Source: Shinella granuli
Lineage (GTDB): Bacteria > Pseudomonadota > Alphaproteobacteria > Rhizobiales > Rhizobiaceae
Direction of reading: 5' to 3'
Length of the DNA: 64,000 bases
Assembly (NCBI RefSeq): GCF_004341885.1
Contig: NZ_SLVX01000025.1
Span: 1-64,000 of the forward strand
Part shown: positions 40,061 to 49,958 of the stretch, one piece after another
Position numbering within the stretch: the first letter of the stretch is position 1
Layout: the number at the start of each line of letters is the position of its first letter
Program-made: the position numbers and the translations under genes
Notes under the pieces: generated by a model
Told to the model about the DNA's origin: nothing
Databases searched by the model: none
The model's input: only the letters and a program-made list of their open reading frames with translations

Positions 40061-42513
40061 GATAGAGGTTCCTTTTGGGATTGGAGGACGGTCGTCTGGA
40101 CGTTCGGGATCAGATCGACGGCCCAGCCGACCTCGCGAGCGGCGAGCCACGCCGTGAGGAAGCCGTCGCGTCCGTTCTCGGCGACGATCTGGGCAATCAG
40201 CGTCTGATCGGACTTGGAAGATGCGGCACAGAGCGCGAGCCCGACTTCGGACAGGCCGAGCTCGAACAGACGATTGCCGCGCCGGGACTGGCAGTAGTAG
40301 TCGCGCTTGGGCGTCGCTCGCGCGAGGATCTCGATCTGACGGTCATTGAGACCGAAGCGGCGATAGATGGCGGTGATCTGCGGTTCGACTGCCCGTTCGT
40401 TCGGCAGGAGCAGTCGCGTCGGGCAACTTTCGATGATGGCCGGGGCAATGTCCGAATTGTCGATGTCGCTGAGCGACTGGGTGGCGAAGATGACCGAGGC
40501 GTTTTTCTTGCGCAGCGTCTTGAGCCACTCGCGGAGCTGGCCGGCGAAGCCTTCGTCGTCTAGCGCCAGCCAGCCTTCGTCGATGATGAGCAGCGTCGGC
40601 CGCCCGTCCAGCCTGTCGCCGATGCGGTGGAAGAGATAGGCGAGCACAGCAGGCGCAGCGCCCGTCCCGACCAGCCCCTCGATCTCGAATGCCTGCACGT
40701 CGGCCGAGCCGAGATGTTCGGCTTCGGCATCGAGCAAGCGGCCATAGGGACCGCCGACGCAGAAAGGGCGGAGCGCCTGTTTGAGGTCGTTGGACTGGAG
40801 AAGGACGCTGAGGCCGGTGATCGTGCGCTCACCGATCGGCGCCGAGGCGAGCGAGGTGAGCGCCGTCCAGATGTGCTCCTTTGCCTCCGGGGTGATTTTA
40901 ATCCCTTCCCGCAGAAGGATCGCGACGATCCAGTCGGCGGCCCAGGCGCGCTCATAGGTGTCGTGAATGCGGGCCAGCGGCTGAAGCGATACCGAGGATT
41001 CCGATCCTTCGGTCAGGCCGCCGCCGAGATCGTGCCAGTCGCCGCCCATGGCGAGCGATGCGGCGCGGATCGAACCGCCGAAGTCGAAAGCGAAGACCTG
41101 GCTGCGGAGGTAACGGCGAAATTGCAAGGCCATGAGGGCGAGCAGCACGGATTTGCCCGCCCCTGTTGGGCCGACGACGAGCGTGTGGCCGACATCGCCG
41201 ACATGCAAAGAAAGCCGGAACGGGGTCGAACCTTCGGTTCTGCCGTAAAGCAGCGGGGGCGCATCGAAGTGTTCATCCCGTTCCGGCCCCGCCCACACGG
41301 CAGAGAGGGGGATCATGTGGGCGAGATTGAGCGTCGAGATCGGCGGCTGGCGCACGTTTGCATAGACATGGCCGGGCAGACTGCCGAGCCAGGCGTCCAC
41401 CGCGTTGACCGTCTCGATCATGGCCGTGAAGTCGCGGCCCTGGATGACCTTCTCGACCAGCCGCAGCTTTTCGTCGGCAAGGCGCGGATCGGCATCCCAG
41501 ACCGTGATCGTGGCGGTGACATAGGCCATGCCGGCTACGTCGGCGCCGAGCTCCTGCAAGGCCATGTCCGCGTCGGCGGCCTTGTTCGCGGCGTCGGTGT
41601 CCACCAGCACCGATTGCTCGTTGGTCATCACCTCCTTGAGGATCGCGGCAATCGACTTGCGCTTGGCGAACCATTGCCGCCTGATCTTGGTGAGCAGCTT
41701 GGTCGCGTCGGTCTTGTCGAGGAGGATCGCGCGCGTCGACCAGCGATACGGGAAGGCCAGCCGGTTCAGATCGTCGAGCAGGCCGGGCGTCGTCGCGGTC
41801 GGGAAGCCGACGACGGTCAGCACACGCAGATTCTGATCGCCAAGACGCGGCTCCAGACCGCCGGTGAGCGGCTGATCGGCGAGCAGCGCGTCGAGATAGA
41901 TCGGCGTTTCCGGTACGCGGACACGATGGCGTTTCGTCGACACGCTGGAATGCAGGTAGGTCAGCGTCTCGCTGTCATCGAGCCAACCGCAGGACGGCAT
42001 GAAACCGTCAAGTAGGGCCAGCACGCGATCGGTGCGGTCGGTGAAGGCGCGCAGGATCTCGTGCGGGTCGACGCCCGAGCGCTCACGCCCTTCGTAAAGC
42101 CAGGACTCGGTACGTGCGGCTTCCTCGGCCGGCGGAAGAAACAGGAAGGTGAGGAAGTAGCTCGATACGAAATGTGCGCCAGCTTCTTCGAAGTCGGCCT
42201 TGCGCTCGGCATCGACCAAAGCCGACGCGGGATCGGGAAAGATGTTGTCGGGATAGGTGGCGGCCTCGTACCGTTGTGCCTCGATGAAAATGCTCCAGCC
42301 CAGGCCAAGGCGGCGGAAAGCGTTGTTGATGCGGCTCGCAACGGCAACCAGCTCGGCCGCGACGGAGGAATCCAGATCCGGACCCCGAAAGCGGGCCGTG
42401 CGCTGAAACGAGCCATCCTTGTTCAGCACGATGCCGGGAGCGACCAGAGCGACCCATGGCAAATAGTCGGCGAGGCGAGCGGCAGTGCGACGATATTCGG
42501 CGAGATTCATCAT
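40057..42513 (-). CDS. trbE: TrbE/VirB4 conjugal transfer ATPase
   Basis: The product is 818 aa. The N-terminal VirB4 domain begins NLAEYRRTAARLADYLPWV. The ATPase has Walker A VVGPTGAGKSVLLALMAL and Walker B PTLLIIDEGWLALDD. It powers pilus assembly and substrate transfer. The start is the first of two tandem ATGs, behind GGAGG 10 bp upstream. A longer frame through trbD is not used. Confidence 0.93.
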   Translation of the reverse strand: MMNLAEYRRTAARLADYLPWVALVAPGIVLNKDGSFQRTARFRGPDLDSSVAAELVAVASRINNAFRRLGLGWSIFIEAQRYEAATYPDNIFPDPASALVDAERKADFEEAGAHFVSSYFLTFLFLPPAEEAARTESWLYEGRERSGVDPHEILRAFTDRTDRVLALLDGFMPSCGWLDDSETLTYLHSSVSTKRHRVRVPETPIYLDALLADQPLTGGLEPRLGDQNLRVLTVVGFPTATTPGLLDDLNRLAFPYRWSTRAILLDKTDATKLLTKIRRQWFAKRKSIAAILKEVMTNEQSVLVDTDAANKAADADMALQELGADVAGMAYVTATITVWDADPRLADEKLRLVEKVIQGRDFTAMIETVNAVDAWLGSLPGHVYANVRQPPISTLNLAHMIPLSAVWAGPERDEHFDAPPLLYGRTEGSTPFRLSLHVGDVGHTLVVGPTGAGKSVLLALMALQFRRYLRSQVFAFDFGGSIRAASLAMGGDWHDLGGGLTEGSESSVSLQPLARIHDTYERAWAADWIVAILLREGIKITPEAKEHIWTALTSLASAPIGERTITGLSVLLQSNDLKQALRPFCVGGPYGRLLDAEAEHLGSADVQAFEIEGLVGTGAAPAVLAYLFHRIGDRLDGRPTLLIIDEGWLALDDEGFAGQLREWLKTLRKKNASVIFATQSLSDIDNSDIAPAIIESCPTRLLLPNERAVEPQITAIYRRFGLNDRQIEILARATPKRDYYCQSRRGNRLFELGLSEVGLALCAASSKSDQTLIAQIVAENGRDGFLTAWLAAREVGWAVDLIPNVQTTVLQSQKEPLS

Positions 42514-42523
42514 GGCCGCCTCC

Positions 42524-42805
42524 TCACACCGCGAGGAAAGCCGGAATGCGCAGATGCCTGCGCCCGACCTCGACAAAGAGTGGATCGCGACGGGCCGCCC
42601 AGACGGCCACGAAATGACCGATTGCCCAGATGGCGAGGCCGACGAGCCAGAGGCGCAGGCCGAGGCCCACGGCCCCGGCCAACGTGCCGTTCATGATCGC
42701 GATGGAGCGCGGTGCACCGCCCAGCAGGATGTGCTCGGTCAAGGCGCGATGGACGGGCACCGAAAAGCCCGGCACCGCGTCGAGTTGTTCGAAGACCGCC
42801 GCCAT
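42524..42805 (-). CDS. trbD: TrbD/VirB3 conjugal transfer protein
   Basis: The product is 93 aa. It has the VirB3-like order VPVHRALTEHILLGGAPR, a hydrophobic hairpin (about 38-67), then RRDPLFVEVGRRHL. It acts with TrbE at the inner membrane. The ATG at 42805 shares a base with the trbC stop. Confidence 0.88.
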   Translation of the reverse strand: MAAVFEQLDAVPGFSVPVHRALTEHILLGGAPRSIAIMNGTLAGAVGLGLRLWLVGLAIWAIGHFVAVWAARRDPLFVEVGRRHLRIPAFLAV

Positions 42806-43215
42806 CAGACAAGTACCCCGCCGCCGAAGCTGAAGAAGCTGAGGAAGAACGAGCTGGCCGCGAAGGCGATCGACAGACCGAATACGATCTGGATCAGGCG
42901 GCGGAAGCCGCCGCTGGTGTCGCCGAAGGCGAGCGCCAGGCCGGTGGCGATGATGATGATCACCGCCACGATCTTGGCGACCGGCCCCTCGATCGACTGG
43001 AGGATCTGTTGAAGCGGCTGTTCCCACGGCATGGAGGAGCCGGAGGCATGGGCCGGCGGCGTGGCGGCCAGCATCATGATGGTGAAGAGCGCGGTCGAAC
43101 TGGCGAGACGCCGGTAGCTGCCGCGCATGATCGAGCCGGCGGGCAGATCTGGACCGATGGGCACGGGCGACAGGACGGGCGGATTGGTCACATTCGGAAC
43201 GACGGGCGAATTCAT
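42805..43215 (-). CDS. trbC: TrbC/VirB2 conjugative pilin
   Basis: The product is 136 aa. A leader with an AHA cleavage region precedes two hydrophobic helices separated by a short polar loop (FGDTSGGFRRLI), the VirB2/TrbC pilin pattern. It forms the conjugative pilus. It overlaps trbB by 4 bp. Confidence 0.88.
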   Translation of the reverse strand: MNSPVVPNVTNPPVLSPVPIGPDLPAGSIMRGSYRRLASSTALFTIMMLAATPPAHASGSSMPWEQPLQQILQSIEGPVAKIVAVIIIIATGLALAFGDTSGGFRRLIQIVFGLSIAFAASSFFLSFFSFGGGVLV

Positions 43216-44195
43216 TCAGCTTCTCCATTCGAGGTGGTTGCGGGGATGATGCGGTAGTCGCCGGTGGCGGGATCGATGCCGTCGACGCGCGCGAGCTCGG
43301 CCAGCCGGCGCGACAAGCCGCGGCCGGAGAGGACGGCGACGAGATCGATGGTCTCGGCGATCAGCGCGCGCGGGACCGTGACGACGGCTTCCTGGATGAG
43401 TTGCTCGAGGCGACGCAGCGCGCCGATGCCGGAGCCGGCGTGGATCGTGCCGATGCCGCCGGGATGGCCGGTGCCCCAGGCTTTGAGCAGGTCGAGGGCT
43501 TCTGAGCCGCGGACCTCGCCAATGGGAATGCGGTCGGGCCGCAGGCGCAGCGAGGAGCGGACGAGATCGGAAAGCGTGGCAACGCCATCCTTGGTCCGCA
43601 TCGCGACTAGGTTCGGCGCTGCGCATTGCAGCTCGCGGGTATCCTCAATGATGACGACGCGATCTGCTGTCTTCGCCACCTCGGCGAGCAGCGCGTTGGT
43701 CAGCGTTGTCTTGCCGGTAGAAGTGCCCCCAGCGACGAGTATGTTGGCGCGGGACTGGACCGCTGCGCGCAGCTTCACCGCCTGGTCGGCCGTCATGATG
43801 CCGGCGGCCACATAATCGTCGAGCGTGAAGACCGCGACAGCCGGCTTGCGAATAGCGAAGGCGGGTGACGCTACGACTGGTGGAAGCAGGCCCTCAAAAC
43901 GCTCACCTGTTTCCGGCAACTCGGCCGAGACGCGCGGCGAGCGGGCGTGAACCTCCGCACCGACATGATGCGCGACCAGACGCACGATGCGCTCGCCATC
44001 GGCGGCCGTCATCGTCTCGCCGGTATCGGCCAGCCCTTCGGAAAGCCGATCCACCCAGATGCGCCCATCGGGATTCAGCATCACCTCGACCACCGCCGGG
44101 TCTTCCAGAAACCGCGCGATGGCGCTGCCGAGCGCGGTGCGCAGCATGCGCGCGCCACGCTGGCTCGCTTCCTGTCTGTGATGAGTGGATGCCAT
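43212..44195 (-). CDS. trbB: TrbB/VirB11 traffic ATPase
   Basis: The product is 327 aa. Walker A is [17 protein letters not shown], Walker B region [13 protein letters not shown], and the His box [16 protein letters not shown]. This hexameric ATPase drives pilus biogenesis. It is the first gene of the trb operon, behind a region with two hairpins. Confidence 0.93.
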   Translation of the reverse strand: MASTHHRQEASQRGARMLRTALGSAIARFLEDPAVVEVMLNPDGRIWVDRLSEGLADTGETMTAADGERIVRLVAHHVGAEVHARSPRVSAELPETGERFEGLLPPVVASPAFAIRKPAVAVFTLDDYVAAGIMTADQAVKLRAAVQSRANILVAGGTSTGKTTLTNALLAEVAKTADRVVIIEDTRELQCAAPNLVAMRTKDGVATLSDLVRSSLRLRPDRIPIGEVRGSEALDLLKAWGTGHPGGIGTIHAGSGIGALRRLEQLIQEAVVTVPRALIAETIDLVAVLSGRGLSRRLAELARVDGIDPATGDYRIIPATTSNGEAE

Positions 44196-44197
44196 CT

Positions 44198-44246
44198 CGT
44201 CCCCGTTTCTCGTGGGGACGCAACAGATGATCCCCGGATCGGGGAT
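44198..44246. promoter_or_regulatory. Paired hairpins upstream of trbB
   Basis: CGTCCCC (44198-44204) pairs with GGGGACG (44214-44220) over a 9-nt loop. ATCCCC (44230-44235) pairs with GGGGAT (44241-44246) over GGATC. Both lie in the 190-bp gap between trbB and the CopG-like gene. They could be operators for a transfer repressor or an attenuator. No poly-T tract on the minus strand supports a simple terminator. Confidence 0.4.
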
Positions 44247-44385
44247 GATTAAAAGAGCCCGGAATCAGGCCGATTCAACAAGTTTCGGTCGTAGTAGTAG
44301 CGTGGCGTGCAAATACAGGAGAACGGCGGTGCGCCCCTGTTCTTGAACTGGTCGTATCGATTCCCAGATGCCGCGCGCGAGGTGT

Positions 44386-44814
44386 TCACGCGTCCGATTC
44401 GGGCACATCTTCCGAAATCTCTTGCCGAAGCTTCGGCCCCTGCGCCAGACGCCGGCCAAGCGCGGTGATGAACGCCTCGTAACGCTCGCTGGATTTGGCA
44501 CGCGCTGCCTGCGCCGCCGGCTCCGGCAAGGCGGGCGTCGTGGTTATCCAGAAGCGGATGAACACCGCAAGGGTCTCGACGGCGATGCCGACGTCCCGTT
44601 CCAGGCGCGTCATGCGGCGGTCGATCTGGTCGAGGCGCTTGGCGACGATCGCCTCCCGCCGCTCGGCATCGTCCGGCGAGAGAAACGACGCGATGGCCGC
44701 CTCCGCGATCATGGATTGCGATTGATCGCGCCGGGCGGCAAAATCCGCCAGCGTCTTCTCGACATCGGGGTCCAGATAGACCGTGGTCTTTATCTTCTTC
44801 CGGTGACTGGTCAT
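44386..44814 (-). CDS. CopG-like ribbon-helix-helix regulator
   Basis: The product is 142 aa. The N-terminus TTVYLDPDVEKTLADFAARR is a ribbon-helix-helix motif. A coiled segment follows (RLDQIDRRMTRLERDV), then a short hydrophobic stretch. It sits between traG and trbB as in related elements and probably regulates transfer genes. The gap to traG is 5 bp. Confidence 0.82.
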   Translation of the reverse strand: MTSHRKKIKTTVYLDPDVEKTLADFAARRDQSQSMIAEAAIASFLSPDDAERREAIVAKRLDQIDRRMTRLERDVGIAVETLAVFIRFWITTTPALPEPAAQAARAKSSERYEAFITALGRRLAQGPKLRQEISEDVPESDA

Positions 44815-44819
44815 GGCGC

Positions 44820-46805
44820 CTACAGTTCCATGCCGTCATTCGGATCGAGCGAGACCTGCCGTGCGACGCCCTGCATCTGGCGGATCATGCGCTGGTTTCG
44901 CACGGCATCCTCATCGATGTCGTCAGGCGGCTCGATCTCGAACTCGTTCTCGATCGGCGCTTTCTTTTCTACCGGCTTTACCCGGTGGAGCTCGTGCTGC
45001 AGCCGCCGTTCGGATTCGGTCGGGTCCTGGTCGTCGGATCGGCCTGCCGGTTGCGCATCGAGCGCTTCCGGCCGCGCCGGGATCGGCAGGCTGGTCCAGT
45101 CGTCCGGACGAATCTGTTCCGGGCGCTTCAAGGCGGGCGGCGCCAGAAGACGTTCGCGGAAACGGGCATCCTCATAATAGCGCGCCTTTTTCGCCCGGAT
45201 CGGCGGAATGCCGGCGACCATGACGATCTCGTCGGCCGGCGGAAGCTGCATGATCTCGCCCGGCGTGAGCAACTGGCGGGCGGTTTCCGAGCGAGACACC
45301 ATCAGGTGGCCGAGCCAGGGCGACAGACGATGCCCGGCATAGTTTTTCATGGCCTTCATCTCGGTGGCCGTCCCGAGGGCGTCCGAGACGCGCTTGGCCG
45401 TCCGCTCGTCGTTCGTCGCGAAGCTCACGCGAACATGGCAGTTGTCGAGGATCGAATTGTTCGGCCCATAGGCTTTCTCGATCTGGTTCAGCGATTGCGC
45501 GATCAGGAAGCTCTTCAACCCATACCCCGCCATGAAGGCCAGCGCGGTCTCGAAAAAGTCGAGGCGGCCGAGCGCCGGAAACTCATCGAGCATGAGGAGG
45601 AGACGATGGCGCCCGGTCTTCGCCTGGAGCTCTTCGGTCAGGCGACGGCCGATCTGATTGAGTAGCAGGCGGATCAGCGGCTTGGTCCGGTTGATGTCGC
45701 TGGGCGGCACGACGAGGTAGAGCGTCGTCGGAAGCTCGCCGCCGACGATGTCGCTGATCCGCCAGTCGCAGCGCCGCGTGACCTCGGCAACAACAGGATC
45801 GCGGTACAATCCGAGAAACGACATGGCGGTTGATAGAACGCCGGAGCGCTCATTGTCGGATTTGTTGAGGAGCTCGCGCGCCGCGCTGGCCACGACAGGG
45901 TGTGGACCGGCCTCGCCCAGATGCGCGGTCTTCATCATAGCACGCAGCGTCGACTCCACCGGGCGCTTCGGATCGGAGAGGAAGTTGGCGACGCCGGCCA
46001 GCGTCTTTTCCGGCTCTGCATAGAGGACATGCAGGATTGCGCCGACCAGAAGTGAATGGCTGGTCTTTTCCCAGTGATTTCTTTTGTCCAGGCTCCCCTC
46101 GGGATCGACGAGAATGTCGGCGATGTTCTGGACGTCGCGAACCTCCCATTCGCCCCGGCGGACCTCGAGCAACGGATTGTAGGCGGAGGATTTGGGATTG
46201 GTCGGATCGAACAGCAGCACACGGCCATGGAGTGACCGGAAGCCCGCGGTCAGCGTCCAGTTCTCACCCTTGATATCATGGACGATGGCCGAGCCCGGCC
46301 AGGTGAGGAGCGACGGCACGACGAGACCGACACCCTTGCCGGATCGGGTAGGCGCAAAGCACAGCACATGCTCCGGCCCATCATGGCGCAGATACTCGCG
46401 ATGGTATCGGCCGAGTACCACGCCATCGGGATCGAGCAGACCCGCAGCCTCGATCTCGGGCTTCTCTGCCCAGCGGGCCGAGCCATAGGTGGCGACATTC
46501 TTTTGTTCGCGCGCCCGCCAGACCGACATGCCGATGGCGACCGCGATCGCGATGAAACCGCCCGACGCGGCGATCATGCCGCCGGTCGCGAATATGCTCG
46601 GCGCATAGGCGTCGTAAAAGTACCACCACCACATGATAGCGGCCGGAAAATAGACCGGAACGCCGAAGAGCCTGAACCACGGCTCGCCGAGCTGCGCCTG
46701 ATAGCCGAGGCTCCACGCAACATACTGCGTCGCGCCCCAGGTGGTAACGAGCACGATCAGGAAGACGATCGTGATCTGTCCCCAGAGGATCTTGGTGCCG
46801 GACAT
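44820..46805 (-). CDS. traG: TraG/VirD4 coupling ATPase
   Basis: The product is 661 aa. N-terminal helices are followed by VirD4 signatures: TYGSARWAE, Walker A FAPTRSGKGVGLVVPSLL, Walker B LLLMLDEFPALGRLDF, and NDERTAKRVSDALGT. It brings the relaxase-DNA complex to the secretion channel. It lies directly after the relaxase gene. Confidence 0.94.
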   Translation of the reverse strand: MSGTKILWGQITIVFLIVLVTTWGATQYVAWSLGYQAQLGEPWFRLFGVPVYFPAAIMWWWYFYDAYAPSIFATGGMIAASGGFIAIAVAIGMSVWRAREQKNVATYGSARWAEKPEIEAAGLLDPDGVVLGRYHREYLRHDGPEHVLCFAPTRSGKGVGLVVPSLLTWPGSAIVHDIKGENWTLTAGFRSLHGRVLLFDPTNPKSSAYNPLLEVRRGEWEVRDVQNIADILVDPEGSLDKRNHWEKTSHSLLVGAILHVLYAEPEKTLAGVANFLSDPKRPVESTLRAMMKTAHLGEAGPHPVVASAARELLNKSDNERSGVLSTAMSFLGLYRDPVVAEVTRRCDWRISDIVGGELPTTLYLVVPPSDINRTKPLIRLLLNQIGRRLTEELQAKTGRHRLLLMLDEFPALGRLDFFETALAFMAGYGLKSFLIAQSLNQIEKAYGPNNSILDNCHVRVSFATNDERTAKRVSDALGTATEMKAMKNYAGHRLSPWLGHLMVSRSETARQLLTPGEIMQLPPADEIVMVAGIPPIRAKKARYYEDARFRERLLAPPALKRPEQIRPDDWTSLPIPARPEALDAQPAGRSDDQDPTESERRLQHELHRVKPVEKKAPIENEFEIEPPDDIDEDAVRNQRMIRQMQGVARQVSLDPNDGMEL

Positions 46806-46829
46806 AGCGAGGCTCCTTTCTGACGGGTG

Positions 46830-48569
46830 TTAGAGGCCGATCCCCCGCTTGCGGCCGAAGTCCCAGTCGACGCCGCCATCGTCGCGGGCGACGCCGGAGA
46901 CGTGGCGGCCGATCTGCTTTTCGAGAGAGGGAGACCAGGGGACGAGCTGGAAGCCGAGGCCGTCGTCGATCATGGCGAAGCGGCCGGAGGCGAGCGTGAA
47001 GCGCTGGCGATAGGAGCCGGCGACATACTCGCCGCCGTCGGCATGGTTGAATGGCAGGCCGGTCTCGGCGGCGAGCTTTTCGCCCAGCGCACTGACCTCG
47101 CGATCGCGTAGCGTGTTGAGCAGACGCCGCGCGAAGACGACGCGCCCGCCCTGCCGTTCGGCGAGACCTTCGCCGATCAGGTGCTCGGCGCGTTGCTCGA
47201 GGGCCCGCTGCACCTCGGCGCCGAAGCCACCCTCCGAGAGCGCGATGGGCTCGCGGGCAACCGCCTGCCGATCGAGCCAGGTCGCACCCGCTGCGTTGAC
47301 CTGAGAGTGGATATCCAGATCGGAGCGGACGGCGAGCGCGACGCGGCGCTGACCTTGCGCATCCTCGTAGGCGCGCAGCTCGACGATCGATCCGGGTGGG
47401 CTGTCGCCAGCGGCATCGAGATGCGGCAGCTTAATATGATGGGGGCGGCCGTCGACGCCGTCGACCACGGCATAGGCCGTGCCCTTCAGTTCGTCATCCA
47501 GACCGCGTTCGAGCAGGCGACCGACAACGGGCACGTCGAGGCTTTCCCCGGCGAGCACATAGCTTGCCGACCCGCGCTCGATGCCGCGTTCGGTGAGAGC
47601 GCGGTGCATGCGCTTGATGATGTCGCCGCGCTCGCCGAGCTCGCGCAGGACGCTCTCCGCCTCGGGCCTGATGAACCATTGCGAATGGCCGACCTGTCCC
47701 GCGACACCGAGAATTTCCAGCGTTCGCAGCCGGCCGACCTTCAAGGCGTGGAATTCGTCCGGCTGTCGGTCGGCGCGGGGCGCGAGGTCGATGATGCCGG
47801 ACTTGCCGGCGTCGCGGACAAGCTGGCGGTCAAGCTGCGTCCAGCGTTCGGTCTCGATCTGGCTTTCGAGAGTGCGGCGGATATCGAGATCGGTGCGCGG
47901 TCCCAACTCCTGGGTGATGAGCTCGCGCGCCCGGTCGCGCATGCCCTCCTTGATGTAGTCGCGCGAGATCACGAGGTCCTGGCCGTCGTCCCTCACGCCG
48001 CGCACAATCAGGTGGACATGCGGATGCTCGGTGTTCCAGTGATCGACGGCCACCCAGTCGAGCTTCGTGCCGAGATCCTTTTCCATCTGGCCGACGAGAT
48101 CGCGCGTGAAGGATCTGAGGTCTGCCATGTCCGGCGCGTCGTCGGGCGAGACGATGAAACGGAAATGATGCCGGTCATCGCCACAGCGCTCAGCGAAGGC
48201 GCGGGCGTCGGCATTCTCCGTTCCCGGCCCGAACAGCCGCGCCTTCTCCCCGTCACGGGTCACGCCGTCGCGGCGCAGATAGTCCAGATGCGTTCCGAGC
48301 GGTGCTGATCGAGCGGTATGGCGGACCACACGCGCCTTGACGACGGCGCCGCGCGTGCGCGACGTGATGAGGCGATTGGCCTGGATGCTGGCGCGCTGGC
48401 CGCGCCCGAAGCGCGAACGGTTGCCGGAGGTGACGCGGCCGGATCGCGAGACGCCGCCGCCTGCCTTCTTCGCTGCGGCGAGCGCCTGCGCAACGAAAGG
48501 CCGGGCCTGCTGCGCGCGGGTCGATCGGATGCGGCCTGGACGTATGCGGAACTCGTGGTCATCGGACAT
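46830..48569 (-). CDS. rlxS: RlxS-type relaxase (DUF3363)
   Basis: The product is 579 aa from the ATG at 48569. A basic N-terminus is followed by the three-histidine HUH motif EHPHVHLIVRGV and a probable catalytic Tyr upstream (GTHLDYLRRDG). The large C-terminal region is DUF3363-like. It nicks the element at oriT and pilots the strand. The candidate oriT is the palindrome-rich gap upstream. Confidence 0.92.
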   Translation of the reverse strand: MSDDHEFRIRPGRIRSTRAQQARPFVAQALAAAKKAGGGVSRSGRVTSGNRSRFGRGQRASIQANRLITSRTRGAVVKARVVRHTARSAPLGTHLDYLRRDGVTRDGEKARLFGPGTENADARAFAERCGDDRHHFRFIVSPDDAPDMADLRSFTRDLVGQMEKDLGTKLDWVAVDHWNTEHPHVHLIVRGVRDDGQDLVISRDYIKEGMRDRARELITQELGPRTDLDIRRTLESQIETERWTQLDRQLVRDAGKSGIIDLAPRADRQPDEFHALKVGRLRTLEILGVAGQVGHSQWFIRPEAESVLRELGERGDIIKRMHRALTERGIERGSASYVLAGESLDVPVVGRLLERGLDDELKGTAYAVVDGVDGRPHHIKLPHLDAAGDSPPGSIVELRAYEDAQGQRRVALAVRSDLDIHSQVNAAGATWLDRQAVAREPIALSEGGFGAEVQRALEQRAEHLIGEGLAERQGGRVVFARRLLNTLRDREVSALGEKLAAETGLPFNHADGGEYVAGSYRQRFTLASGRFAMIDDGLGFQLVPWSPSLEKQIGRHVSGVARDDGGVDWDFGRKRGIGL

Positions 48570-48580
48570 GACGTGACCCC

Positions 48581-48709
48581 GCACGGTGCAAAAACGATAA
48601 GAAAATCATGAAGATGGGCGCGGAGCGCACGGTGCGCGAAAGCGCTGCACGGTGCGGAACGCGCCAAAAACATGAACAAAAACAACCGCCCGACCGAAGC
48701 GCACCGTGC
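48581..48709. other. Candidate oriT/relaxase control region with GCAC(S)GTGC repeats
   Basis: Four copies of the near-palindrome GCAC-G/C-GTGC lie at 48581-48589, 48627-48635, 48647-48655 and 48701-48709. An A-rich patch (48664-48686) sits between copies 3 and 4. The stretch covers most of the 243-bp gap between rlxS and the transglycosylase gene. The place and structure fit oriT or a relaxase autoregulation site. The nick site cannot be assigned from sequence alone. Confidence 0.45.
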
Positions 48710-48812
48710 GCCCTTTTATCCTGCCATCGTCCGGTTGCTGCGCCTGCCGCCACCCCGGGCGTCCTCCACGACACGCCAGCGCACGATGGGATGCGAAGCG
48801 CCGCAGGGCCGC

Positions 48813-49577
48813 TCATGGCCGGTCTCCAGCGGTATTCCGGGCGACGAACAGCCCCTCGGGCTGTCCGGCGACAAGCATCTGCGGCATCGCCGGGACGGGT
48901 GAATGGGCGTCGTCCGGCGAGCGGTCCGCGGCCGCGGGATCGGCGCTGGAAGCGCCGTCATCGCGCCCGACGATGATCGCCGCCTCGCGCCAGTCGAGCG
49001 GCCGGGCGACCGTCGAACCGCTCTTCGAAGGGCGCTCGCCGCGCAGCGCGGGCGCGAGCGAAGCGACATAAGCCCGCGTCTCGGCGGGCAGCGCTCGGCC
49101 CTTCGAACGATGCTCATCGTAGCGCGCCGGGCCGGCATTGTAGGCCGCGAGCATGGCGGCGATGTCGCCATAGCGATCCCACATCTCGCGCAGGTACGCA
49201 GTACCCGCGAGGATGTTGTCGCGCGTATCGTAAGGATTGCGGCCGAGGCCGTGGCGGATGCGAAGCTCGGCCCAGGTGTCCGGCATGACCTGCATCAGAC
49301 CCATCGCACCGGCCGAGGAGACGGCCCGCACGTCGCCCGCGCTCTCGGCGCGCATGACGGCGACGATCCATGCTGGCGGAATGCCGAAGCGGCGCGATGC
49401 CTCGGCGATATGCGCCGCATGCGGATGCGCGGCGACGGTGCTCGTAGGCGACACGCTTTGCGCCAGAACCGTCGGCGTTGCGGCTGGGGTGAAGAGCAGG
49501 CCGGAAAGGAGAAGAAGCGCTGAGCGCCGGACGGTGGAAAAACGTCCGGCGCAGGCGCGACATCGGGGCGCCGCCAT
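48813..49577 (-). CDS. Lytic transglycosylase (VirB1-like)
   Basis: The product is 254 aa with a signal peptide and an SLT domain: catalytic Glu in AVMRAESAGDVRAVS, then GAMGLMQVMPDTW and NILAGTAYLREMWDRYG with AYNAGPARYD. It opens peptidoglycan for the transfer apparatus. It starts directly after DUF736. Confidence 0.92.
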   Translation of the reverse strand: MAAPRCRACAGRFSTVRRSALLLLSGLLFTPAATPTVLAQSVSPTSTVAAHPHAAHIAEASRRFGIPPAWIVAVMRAESAGDVRAVSSAGAMGLMQVMPDTWAELRIRHGLGRNPYDTRDNILAGTAYLREMWDRYGDIAAMLAAYNAGPARYDEHRSKGRALPAETRAYVASLAPALRGERPSKSGSTVARPLDWREAAIIVGRDDGASSADPAAADRSPDDAHSPVPAMPQMLVAGQPEGLFVARNTAGDRP

Positions 49578-49919
49578 TCAGTCCTCCTGCCGCTTCTTGG
49601 AGGGCTGGACGGTGGTGAGCACCCAGGCAGAACCATCGTCACCGGCGCGGAAGAGATTTGCGCGAAACGTGCCGCCGAGTAGCGGGCTGTAGATCGTGAT
49701 CGAGACGAACTCGCCGGCCCGTTCGCCGACATGTATCCAGCCCGCGCCGATATCGAGGCCGTCTTCGTCACCGAGCAGGACGCGGTATTTCGGGGCGTTC
49801 TCGGTCTCCGAGGGTTCGGCAGGAACGAGGGTCATTTCCTCTTTGATGCCGAGCGTTCGGAACTCGCCTTCGAAGCCCGCTTCCGTGCGCGTGAACTGTC
49901 CGATCTGGGCCATGGTCAT
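49578..49919 (-). CDS. DUF736 protein
   Basis: The product is 113 aa: IGQFTRTEAGFEGEFRTLGI, then KYRVLLGDEDGLDIGAGW and GEFVSITIYSPLLGGTFRAN. This is the DUF736 family, always found in RlxS-type elements between the transglycosylase and traF. Its function is unknown. A second in-frame ATG at 49913 is equally possible. Confidence 0.88.
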   Translation of the reverse strand: MTMAQIGQFTRTEAGFEGEFRTLGIKEEMTLVPAEPSETENAPKYRVLLGDEDGLDIGAGWIHVGERAGEFVSITIYSPLLGGTFRANLFRAGDDGSAWVLTTVQPSKKRQED

Positions 49920-49958
49920 GGTCTCCTGTGCTGCGGTGGGATTGCGAAGGACGCGCGC

